A program made the position numbers and the translations under genes. Below are positions 9,118 to 15,814 of a stretch of 38,895 nucleotides of DNA, piece after piece (position 1 is the first letter of the stretch; each line of letters begins with the position of its first letter). Location: assembly GCA_017443405.1 (NCBI GenBank), contig JAFRXS010000070.1, positions 1-38,895 of the forward strand, in the 5' to 3' direction. Origin of the DNA: Clostridia bacterium. GTDB lineage: Bacteria > Bacillota > Clostridia > Oscillospirales > Acutalibacteraceae. The notes beneath the pieces are model-generated. The model searched no databases and was not told the DNA's origin. It saw only the letters and a program-made list of their open reading frames with translations.

Positions 9118-9138
9118 CTAAAGTGTGAGTTTAGATTT
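9114..9138. promoter_or_regulatory. Inverted repeat over the -10 box: probable operator
   Basis: AAATCTAAA at 9114-9122 is the perfect complement of TTTAGATTT at 9130-9138, with a 7-base spacer. The left arm overlaps the -10 hexamer and the right arm covers the expected transcription start. A bound protein here would block RNA polymerase. That it is an operator is inferred from position only. Confidence 0.6.
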
Positions 9139-9158
9139 GCATAAATATCGAGGTTTTT

Positions 9159-10415
9159 ATGTATTACGAAAGAGCCATAGCGCAAACTGTTTTGAACGTG
9201 AGCGAAACATTCCCCGTACTCCTTGTCACGGGGCCCAGACAGGTCGGGAAAACTACGCTCCTTGAAAAACTGGCCGCGCCGGACAGGAAGCGGGTCTCGC
9301 TTGACAATCCTACTCTTCGTTCGCTGGCCCGGACCGATCCGGAGCTGTTTTTACAGCGTTACTCTCCTCCGGTAATGATAGACGAGGTCCAGTACGCGCC
9401 GGAGCTGTTTCCCTATATCAAAATAATCGTTGACCGCAGAAAAACGCCCGGAGACTTCTGGCTGACCGGATCGCAGATGTTCAGGATGATGAAAAGCGTG
9501 ACCGAATCCCTGGCGGGCAGGGTCGGTATCATACCCATGCAGGGTCTTTCATGCGCGGAAACAGACGGGCGTTATCCCGGCGAGTTCACGGTCGACCCGG
9601 CCTCGCTTGCGGAGCGGACGCGGACTGCTCGCCCCATGGGGGTGACTCAGGTATTCGAGCGCATTTTCAAGGGGTCGATGCCGAGATTGTACGAGGCGGA
9701 CGGTATCAACCGGGATCTGTTTTTTGAATCGTATATTGATACTTATATCACCCGCGACATCCGGGATCTCGGACAGGTCGCAGACGAGTCGGCGTTTTTG
9801 ACGTTTCTGCGGGTGACGGCGGCGCGTACCGCGACCAACGTCAATTACGATACTCTGGCGAACGAGACCGGAGTCAGCGCTCCCACGGCAAAAAAATGGC
9901 TGTCCGTGCTGGTCTCCTGCGGTATCGTTACGCTGATAGAGCCTTTCTCCAATAACGCGCTGAAGCGGGTGATCAAGGCGCCGAGGATGTATTTCTCGGA
10001 TACGGGGCTTTGCTCGCACCTGATGGGGTGGGGCAGCGCGTCGGTGCTGGAAAACAGCGCCATGAGCGGCGCGTTCTTTGAGACCTGGGTGGTAGGAGAA
10101 ATATATAAAAGCTACCTGAACGCCGGAAAACGCCCGCCCCTGTATTTTTACCGCGACAGCAATAAAAAGGAGATCGACCTCATATTGTGGCAAAACGGCA
10201 AAGTGAATCCGGTAGAGATAAAAAAAGGCAGCGCCCCGCATGACGCCGTTAAGAACTTCTCAGTACTGGATCCCATCGCGGAGGAACCGGAAACCGACGC
10301 TTTCGGCGCGTCGCACCTGAAAACGGAGATCGGAACAGGCGCGGTGGTGTGTATGGCGTCCGATCTGATCCCGATCGACCGGAAAAACTGGTACGTTCCC
10401 GCATGGATAATCTGA
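9159..10415 (+). CDS. AAA ATPase with DUF4143 domain (COG1373-type)
   Basis: The 418-residue protein has a Walker A motif GPRQVGKTT near residue 25, a Walker B motif VMIDEVQYAP near residue 72 and a WLTGSQ sensor segment, followed by a DUF4143 region with a winged-helix stretch (around residues 225-280). The C-terminal part has FFETWVVGEI, then KEIDLILW, then VEIKKG, which is the spacing of a PD-(D/E)XK nuclease core (Glu, Asp, Glu-x-Lys). Proteins of this type are widespread, often in many copies per genome, and their physiological role is not settled. The start is fixed by GAGG six bases upstream. It is a monocistronic gene with its own promoter and a shared bidirectional terminator. The neighbouring genes do not suggest a function. 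Confidence 0.9.
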   Translation: MYYERAIAQTVLNVSETFPVLLVTGPRQVGKTTLLEKLAAPDRKRVSLDNPTLRSLARTDPELFLQRYSPPVMIDEVQYAPELFPYIKIIVDRRKTPGDFWLTGSQMFRMMKSVTESLAGRVGIIPMQGLSCAETDGRYPGEFTVDPASLAERTRTARPMGVTQVFERIFKGSMPRLYEADGINRDLFFESYIDTYITRDIRDLGQVADESAFLTFLRVTAARTATNVNYDTLANETGVSAPTAKKWLSVLVSCGIVTLIEPFSNNALKRVIKAPRMYFSDTGLCSHLMGWGSASVLENSAMSGAFFETWVVGEIYKSYLNAGKRPPLYFYRDSNKKEIDLILWQNGKVNPVEIKKGSAPHDAVKNFSVLDPIAEEPETDAFGASHLKTEIGTGAVVCMASDLIPIDRKNWYVPAWII

Positions 10416-10482
10416 CTTGCGCCGGCGGTTTTAAACACCTTGCTGACGGAGTCATAAGACCGGATAATACCGGGCATAACGG

Positions 10483-10515
10483 AAAAAGCCGCCCCTTAGG
10501 GGACGGCGATTTTTT
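10483..10515. terminator. Bidirectional intrinsic terminator between convergent genes
   Basis: A stem of GCCGCCCC and GGGGACGGC (one bulged A) around a TTA loop is preceded by AAAAA and followed by GATTTTTT. It can end transcription of the plus-strand ATPase and of the minus-strand aldo/keto reductase operon. Confidence 0.85.
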
Positions 10516-10548
10516 GCTGTTGCTGTATGAAGGATCTCGGCTTTGCCC

Positions 10549-11682
10549 TTACGATTCGAACGTTTTCGCCACGTCCTTGAGCAGGTCTCTTATCGGCAGG
10601 TGCTGCGGGCAGACGTCCTCGCACATACCGCATTCGATGCAGTCTGACGCCTTGCCGTTGTCGCCGCCGGTGATGACGGTCCTGTAGTAGAATTTCGTGT
10701 TCCAGTTGTGGAAGGCCTCGTGCGCGTTGAGCGACGAGAACATATCCGGTATGCGGATGCCCTGCGGGCACTCGTTCTCCTCGACGCAGTAGCGGCAGGA
10801 GGTGCAGGGGATAAGGTCGAGTTTTTTGAATATGCCGCAGACCTTTACGACTGCGTCCGTCTCGGCGGCGGAGAGCGGCTCGAAATCCTTCATCGAGCCG
10901 ATATTGTCCTGCATCTGCGCCATGTCGCTCATGCCGGAAAGCACCATCGCCATCTTCGGGAAGCTCGCGGCGAAACGCACGGCGTAGCTCGCGTTGCTGC
11001 CGCCGCCGAGGCCGCGGAATATCCTGTCCGCTTCGGGCGGGAGGTTCACGAGGCTGCCGCCCTTGACCGGTTCCATCACGATGACGGGCTTTTCGTGCTT
11101 TTCGCAGACCTCGTAGACCTTGCGGGACTCGACCGACGCGTCGTCATAGTCGACGTAGTTGAACTGTATCTGTACGGCCTCGACCTCGGGATGTTCGTCG
11201 AGGATCATGTCAAGCACTTCCGCCTTGTCGTGGAAGGACAGACCGATATGGCGTATGAGTCCCTCCTGCTTGAGCGCGTACGCCGTCTCGTACGCTTTGC
11301 ATTGTTTGAACTTCGTATAGTTGTTCCTGTCCTGCGCGTGCATCAGATAGAACTCGAAGTAATCAACGCCGCACAGCTCGAGCTGCTTCTCGAAGAACGG
11401 ACGGATATCCTCCTGCTTTTTGAAGTAGGGGTCCGTCAGCTTGTCGGTCAGCAGGAAGCGGCCGCGGTCGTACCTGCGGGCTACGCAGTCGCGTATCGCG
11501 GTCTCGGACTGACCGCCGATATACCCGTGCGCGGTGTCGAAATAGTTGAAGCCCGCGCCGGTAAAGGCGTCCGCCATGCGGATGAACTCGTCGTAGTCCA
11601 CCCTGCCGTCCTTCATCGGCAGACGCATGCAGCCGAAGCCGAAATTCCCGTGTATCTCAGGGAAAAAGGGGTTTTCTTTCAT
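10549..11682 (-). CDS. Aldo/keto reductase with C-terminal 4Fe-4S ferredoxin domain
   Basis: The 377-residue protein has an N-terminal aldo/keto reductase barrel. Visible features are GFGCMRLP at the start, FNYFDTAHGY carrying the catalytic Asp and Tyr, then a Lys in DKLT and a His in LMHAQD. The C-terminus carries Cys clusters CTSCRYC...C and CIECGMCEDVCP, typical of the COG1453 Fe-S oxidoreductases of anaerobes. The start is ATG at 11682 because GGAGG sits 8 bases upstream. The frame stays open further upstream, but that part is Arg-rich non-coding reading. It is the last gene of the unit GH78 - nitroreductase - aldo/keto reductase, before the terminator at 10483. The substrate cannot be told from sequence. 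Confidence 0.9.
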   Translation of the reverse strand: MKENPFFPEIHGNFGFGCMRLPMKDGRVDYDEFIRMADAFTGAGFNYFDTAHGYIGGQSETAIRDCVARRYDRGRFLLTDKLTDPYFKKQEDIRPFFEKQLELCGVDYFEFYLMHAQDRNNYTKFKQCKAYETAYALKQEGLIRHIGLSFHDKAEVLDMILDEHPEVEAVQIQFNYVDYDDASVESRKVYEVCEKHEKPVIVMEPVKGGSLVNLPPEADRIFRGLGGGSNASYAVRFAASFPKMAMVLSGMSDMAQMQDNIGSMKDFEPLSAAETDAVVKVCGIFKKLDLIPCTSCRYCVEENECPQGIRIPDMFSSLNAHEAFHNWNTKFYYRTVITGGDNGKASDCIECGMCEDVCPQHLPIRDLLKDVAKTFES

Positions 11683-11716
11683 ATCGGACCTCCTTGATCC
11701 GGGAAACTTAATCAGG

Positions 11717-11755
11717 TCTTGCCCGTCTTGCTTATTATCTTGCGTATCATCTTGC
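11717..11755. repeat. Four direct TCTTGC repeats in the nitroreductase/aldo-keto reductase gap
   Basis: TCTTGC begins at 11717, 11726, 11738 and 11750 (GCAAGA on the transcribed strand), a spacing of 9, 12 and 12 bases. The spacing is close to one helical turn, which could suit cooperative protein binding, or it may be chance in a short gap. No promoter is obvious. Confidence 0.35.
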
Positions 11756-11798
11756 CTGAACTGCCGCCGATACGCGTGTTTTCCTGCGGGAAAGGGAC

Positions 11799-12323
11799 TT
11801 ATACCTTGCGTATATAATCCGCTTTTCTCGGGGGCGCCTCCCGTTTGCCTCCGGGCTTGCCGTAGCCGAGGATGACGTTGCCTGCGCCGACGTAGGTGTC
11901 GGGGACGTTCCACGCCTTTTTGAGCGCCTTGCCCTCCGCGCTCCCGAAGGCCTCTTTCGCTCTCCAGATATAGCATGAATCCACGCCGACGGCGTTCGCG
12001 GCGTTGAGCAGGTTGCCGATGACGAGGTTCGCGTCCGCGTTGCCCAGGGGGCTCTCCCCGTCCTCGAACACCACGACGACGGTCGGCGCGCCGTAGAACG
12101 GGTGCGAGTCGTCCCTGCCCATGACGGCGGCGTTGAGCTTTTCGACCTGCGCAAGCGTGCCGGGGTCGCTTATCGCGACGATGATCGGCGACTGCGTCCC
12201 TCTGCCCGTGGGCGCGTAGGTGCCCGCCTCGAGTATCGCGTCGAGCGTCTTTTCGTCTATCTGCCTGTCCTCGTAAGCGCGGCAGGATCTTCTTGTCAAA
12301 AGGTTCTCAAGCGCTGCGTTCAT
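11799..12323 (-). CDS. Nitroreductase-family flavoprotein
   Basis: The 174-residue protein begins with the family hallmark LLTRRSCRAYEDRQID (Arg-Arg-Ser for FMN phosphate contact), then AGTYAPTGRGTQSP and, near the end, VGAGNVILGYGKP. These FMN proteins reduce nitro compounds, quinones or flavins with NAD(P)H. The true substrate is unknown here. An ATG at 12341 is also in frame, but the GGAGG for ribosome binding lies between it and the ATG at 12323, so the shorter start is preferred. The gene sits 29 bases after the GH78 gene and 116 bases before the aldo/keto reductase on the same strand, so the three are probably co-transcribed. Confidence 0.88.
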   Translation of the reverse strand: MNAALENLLTRRSCRAYEDRQIDEKTLDAILEAGTYAPTGRGTQSPIIVAISDPGTLAQVEKLNAAVMGRDDSHPFYGAPTVVVVFEDGESPLGNADANLVIGNLLNAANAVGVDSCYIWRAKEAFGSAEGKALKKAWNVPDTYVGAGNVILGYGKPGGKREAPPRKADYIRKV

Positions 12324-12352
12324 GATTTTTCCTCCGTTCATATCGTATGTTT

Positions 12353-14695
12353 TCAGTATTTGCCATTATACCGCATGAAGCGGTATTCGCGCGTTTTCAG
12401 CGGCAGTACGGTCTTGCCGTTCTCGTTGTTGTTGAATCTGCCGCCTTCGGTGTCCTTGAAGAAATAGCCGTCGGGCGCCAGAACGCTTCCGTGCGCGCCG
12501 TCTTCGGTCTTTACGTCAAGGACCACGTCCGCGCCGCTGCGTTCCCACCTTACCTGAGCTCCCGCGAGAGGAGAGGAGAATTTCGCCGATGCGCGCGTAA
12601 GACTGTCTATGAAGCACGGCATGACGTCGATCCTCGTCGGGTCGGTGAAACGCGGATTGACGCGGATGCCCGCGATATAGCTCATGAAGAAGGCGGAAAC
12701 GTCGCCGAGGAAATGGTGGTTGAACGAGCCGGTCGCGTTGATGTCCGGCATGAACGACTCCCAGAGGGAGGTCGCGCCGCGCTCTATGAGGTTCGCGTAG
12801 CCCGGGAAAGAGCGGTTCATTATCATCTCCCACGCCTTGTCCGTCCTGCCGTGATCGCCGAGCACCCTGAAAATGACGCGCAGACCTATCATTCCGCAGT
12901 CAAAGGTCCCGTCCTTTTCGTCTATGAGCTTCAGCAGCACGCGGAAGGCCTCGGCGTCGTTCCCGTCGAACAGGCCGAAATACAGTCCCACCGCCTGGCT
13001 CGTCTGGCAGCGCCCCAGCACCGTCGCGCCGTCGGGCATGACGAGCTCGCGCCTCGCGTCGCGCAAAAACTCCCTGTTGAGCGACAGCGCGTAGTCGCGG
13101 CGGGAAGTCTGCCCGAGCAGGTCGAATATCGCGGCGGCGCGTTTGCAGGAGTCGACCGAGATCAGGGTCGACGTCACCCTCGTCGGGGAGGGATGATCGT
13201 CCGGACCGCGCCCGACGGGGACCCAGTCGCCTCTGCCGTATTCGATGATGCCGTCCGCCGTTCTCGAGCGTTCAAGACGGTCGATATAGCGAAACAGCGC
13301 GTCTGACGCCTCTTCGGCAATATCCCCGCGTCCCAGATATTTATAAATATGGTAGGGAAGTGAAACTATCACGCTTTCCCACGCGGGGGCGTCGACCGAC
13401 CTGCCCCAGTCGGGCGAGGGCGCTATGTCGGCTATCCTGCCCTGACGGTCCTGCTGGGCGTAAAGCGACCTCATCCATTCCCGCAGCGACTCCTCGCAGG
13501 AGTACTGCATGAGCATGTGTTCGGCGGACACCGACGCGTCGCCCGTCCAGCCGTTTTTCTCGCGGTGCGGGCAGTCAGTCGGGAAATAGTAGAAGTTCGC
13601 GAGGTCCGATACCCTCGCCGCGCGGAATATCGCGTTCGCCGTTTCGTCGGAGCACTCGAAATCCCCGCGCCCGGAGTCGATATCCGAATTCATTACGGCG
13701 AATTCAAGCGATACGCCGTCCTTCTGGTCCTCGTCAAGCCCCATGACAAGGCAGTATCTCGCGCCGTGATAGGTGAAAAACGGCGTGAATTCCACCGGAC
13801 CGCCGGCGCAGAAGTAAATATCCCTCTGCGAATAGCCGTCGGGGTAGAACGAGATGTTGCGGTAGTCGAGGTTTCCGTCCCCGTCGAGTATCTCGCCGAA
13901 CTGCAGCTGTATCTTCTGTCCCGGCCTGCCGTTCATCCTGAGTGTGACCGTTCCGGCGGTGTTCACTCCGAAGTCGAACAGCTCGCCCTCGCCGTTATCC
14001 GCGGGGAACATGACCTTCTGATCCGCGACGGGGCGTATCGGCGAATACCCGGGCGTTATGCCGGCTTTGCCGAGGTGTTTGCCCGGCAGCGTTTTCGTGA
14101 CGACGATATTATCCGCCCCGCAGAGCCTTCTCTCGCCGCGGGGACGCTCGCAGACGAGGGCGTCCGCCCAGCCGGAGTCGTCGTAGCCGGGCGCGTTCCA
14201 GCCGGGGTGTTCGAGCCTCTGATCGTAGAACATCCCGCAGCGGATATCGTCGAACAGGACCGCCGACGGCGCCGTTTTCCAGTCCGTACCCGACTCAAGC
14301 GGCCCGCCGGGCAGCTCGAGCGAGAGCGCGAATCTCGGCGCGCCGCGGAAACGCGCGGTCTGAAAGCTCCAGACCTGCCCGCCCGTGGGGTCCTGCATGC
14401 CGTTGCCGAGTATAACGCCGATCGCGTTCTCTCCCTCGCGCAGCAGGGGAGCGGCGTCGTAGCTGTCGTAATAGACTATGTCGTCCGGGTTCGAGATGTA
14501 CGGGGCGAGCGCGCCCTTCGTTATCTCCGTCCCGTTGACGAACAGGCGGTAGAAGCCCGCCGCGCCGATAAGAAGACGTGCGGTATCGGGGACCGCGTCG
14601 AGCGTGAACTCCCGCCTGAAAAGCGGCGCGGGCACGTGATTTTCAAAGGTAGTGTAGCTGGGACCGGAATATACGTAATTCTCCGGAAATCTCAT
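12353..14695 (-). CDS. Intracellular GH78-family alpha-L-rhamnosidase (copy 1)
   Basis: The 780-residue protein has the usual order of GH78: an N-terminal beta-sandwich region (residues about 20-150, with VNGTEITKGALAPY and GNGMQDPTGG), a second beta domain, an (alpha/alpha)6 barrel and a C-terminal beta domain. In the barrel, DCPHREKNGWTGDA carries the probable general acid Glu379, and SLWESF carries the probable general base Glu646, followed by the NHHFLGDVSAFF segment. There is no signal peptide, so it should act on imported rhamnose-containing oligosaccharides. AGGAG lies 8 bases before the ATG. An intrinsic terminator stands 29 bases upstream and no separate promoter fits in that gap, so expression may depend on read-through. 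It is only distantly similar to the other GH78 protein at 15815. Confidence 0.9.
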   Translation of the reverse strand: MRFPENYVYSGPSYTTFENHVPAPLFRREFTLDAVPDTARLLIGAAGFYRLFVNGTEITKGALAPYISNPDDIVYYDSYDAAPLLREGENAIGVILGNGMQDPTGGQVWSFQTARFRGAPRFALSLELPGGPLESGTDWKTAPSAVLFDDIRCGMFYDQRLEHPGWNAPGYDDSGWADALVCERPRGERRLCGADNIVVTKTLPGKHLGKAGITPGYSPIRPVADQKVMFPADNGEGELFDFGVNTAGTVTLRMNGRPGQKIQLQFGEILDGDGNLDYRNISFYPDGYSQRDIYFCAGGPVEFTPFFTYHGARYCLVMGLDEDQKDGVSLEFAVMNSDIDSGRGDFECSDETANAIFRAARVSDLANFYYFPTDCPHREKNGWTGDASVSAEHMLMQYSCEESLREWMRSLYAQQDRQGRIADIAPSPDWGRSVDAPAWESVIVSLPYHIYKYLGRGDIAEEASDALFRYIDRLERSRTADGIIEYGRGDWVPVGRGPDDHPSPTRVTSTLISVDSCKRAAAIFDLLGQTSRRDYALSLNREFLRDARRELVMPDGATVLGRCQTSQAVGLYFGLFDGNDAEAFRVLLKLIDEKDGTFDCGMIGLRVIFRVLGDHGRTDKAWEMIMNRSFPGYANLIERGATSLWESFMPDINATGSFNHHFLGDVSAFFMSYIAGIRVNPRFTDPTRIDVMPCFIDSLTRASAKFSSPLAGAQVRWERSGADVVLDVKTEDGAHGSVLAPDGYFFKDTEGGRFNNNENGKTVLPLKTREYRFMRYNGKY

Positions 14696-14723
14696 AAGTT
14701 TTCTCCTGAATGTCTGTCAAGAT

Positions 14724-14749
14724 AAAAAGACCGGACGTCCCGGTCTTTT
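14724..14749 (-). terminator. Intrinsic terminator between the 55-codon gene and GH78 copy 1
   Basis: On the minus strand the stem AAGACCGG/CCGGTCTT encloses GACGT and is followed by a T-run (TTTTT). It lies 18 bases after the stop codon of the small gene at 14768 and 29 bases before the GH78 start codon. It could therefore end the small transcript or act as an attenuator for the rhamnosidase operon. Confidence 0.85.
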
Positions 14750-14767
14750 CTCGTTATAAAAGAGGCG

Positions 14768-14935
14768 TCATTCGCCCGCGGTATCATCGTCTCTGATGAT
14801 GTCGATGAAATTCCTGATATATTCCGCGAAGGAGAACTCGCCGGAAATAAAGCTGAAGAAGTTGACGAACATCCTGCCTATTTCGTTTACCGGAATGCCG
14901 AGGTTATACATTGACCTGAGAAGTGAGATCGCCAT
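14768..14935 (-). CDS. Autonomous small gene, 55-residue orphan protein
   Basis: The frame encodes 55 residues: MAISLLRSMYNLGIPVNEIG, then RMFVNFFSFISGEF, then SFAEYIRNFIDIIRDDDTAGE. It is rich in Phe, Ile and Leu with an acidic tail, and looks like two amphipathic helices rather than a true membrane span. It has AGGGAG 8 bases before the ATG, a promoter at 14968-14996 and an intrinsic terminator at 14724-14749, so it is a complete small transcription unit. I do not recognise a family. The Phe/Leu-rich pattern resembles the amphipathic C-terminal helix of the giant protein (FANLFKFLKSLFG), but that could be convergence. It is the first gene upstream of GH78 copy 1. Confidence 0.7.
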   Translation of the reverse strand: MAISLLRSMYNLGIPVNEIGRMFVNFFSFISGEFSFAEYIRNFIDIIRDDDTAGE

Positions 14936-14967
14936 TGCTGCAGCTCCCTACGTTTAAAAGTGGACAG

Positions 14968-14996
14968 AGTATAACACAAAAACGCAACAATGTCTA
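14968..14996 (-). promoter_or_regulatory. Sigma-A type promoter of the 55-codon gene
   Basis: On the minus strand TAGACA (14991-14996), a 17-base spacer and TATACT (14968-14973) place the start of transcription near 14961, about 26 bases before the start codon. Upstream, 15000-15060 is very AT-rich, as UP elements are. Confidence 0.75.
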
Positions 14997-15088
14997 TACA
15001 TTTTTTTAAAAATTAGTATTTTTTTAGACTTTTTGCCTTTATATGCGTCTGTTTTTCAGGGTTTTTCGAAACCGTAAAGCGAAAAAAC

Positions 15089-15796
15089 TCAGTCCGCGAG
15101 CTTTCTGACGATGGCGCAGGGGGTCTGCTGGTCGTTCTGACCGAGCGGATTGTCTTCGAAAATCGCCTTGCACATGTCGACGGATATGCTCTCGTCGCTC
15201 CTGCCCAGGACCTCTCTGCCAATGTCGTTGGCGTCCATGACGACGACGGGGCAGCCGAGCTTACCGGCGAGTTCTCTCGCGCTGCGGTCGGGGTGCGCGG
15301 GCGCCATTTTCGCGGCGTGGTTATAAGGCGGTATCGTGCAGTCGCAAGGACCGTCGATCGCTCTCGCCCTCTCTCCGGCGACCTTGTAGAAAACGCCGCG
15401 TACGCCGAAGGGCTTCGTAACGGCGGAGCAGAACGCGGCGAACAGTATCCTCGGCGTTCCGACGTCGCGCAGGGCGAGCTCCATGGTCCACGGGCTGCCC
15501 AGCCCTATGCCGTAGGGGGATTTGTAGACGAATTTGCAGAGCAGCTTCGCGAGCGGTCTGGGGTTTATGTCGTCGATGTCGAAGCAGCGGCCCTGCGAAA
15601 TGGCGAGTATCTTCTCGCTCATGAAGATCATATCGCCGTCGCGCAGCTCGCCGCCGCACGCGTCGGAAAGCACCTGCGCGAGGTCGTCGCCGTCAACGAC
15701 GAGCTTCGTCTTGCGCGGGATGCGCAGGAATCTGCCGTAGGGAGTCTGTATCTCAAGGTTTTTGCCGGGATTGGCGCTGTAATTCACTTCGGTCAT
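15089..15796 (-). CDS. CofE-like (coenzyme F420-0:L-glutamate ligase family) protein
   Basis: The 235-residue protein matches the F420 ligase fold in order: an N-terminal LRIPRKTKLVVDGDDLAQVL segment, DGDMIFMSEKILAISQGR, then GSPWTMELALRDVG, KPFGVRGVFYKVAG, and a PVVVMDANDIGREVLG segment that in the family helps bind nucleotide and metal. Known CofE adds glutamates to the F420 precursor with GTP. Most Clostridia do not make F420, and single CofE-like proteins in them have no established substrate, so the exact reaction is open. GAGGG lies about 9 bases before the ATG. The gene follows the GH78 gene by 18 bases and ends the nucleotidase - GH78 - CofE unit. No clear terminator follows; 14997-15088 is AT-rich with weak hairpins only. 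Confidence 0.75.
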   Translation of the reverse strand: MTEVNYSANPGKNLEIQTPYGRFLRIPRKTKLVVDGDDLAQVLSDACGGELRDGDMIFMSEKILAISQGRCFDIDDINPRPLAKLLCKFVYKSPYGIGLGSPWTMELALRDVGTPRILFAAFCSAVTKPFGVRGVFYKVAGERARAIDGPCDCTIPPYNHAAKMAPAHPDRSARELAGKLGCPVVVMDANDIGREVLGRSDESISVDMCKAIFEDNPLGQNDQQTPCAIVRKLAD

Positions 15797-15814
15797 AGTT
15801 TCTTTCCCTCTTAT

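Noticed and set aside
14715..14720. TTGACA on the minus strand before GH78 copy 1 as a -35 box
   Set aside because: Only about 20 bases separate it from the start codon, so a -10 box and start point do not fit.
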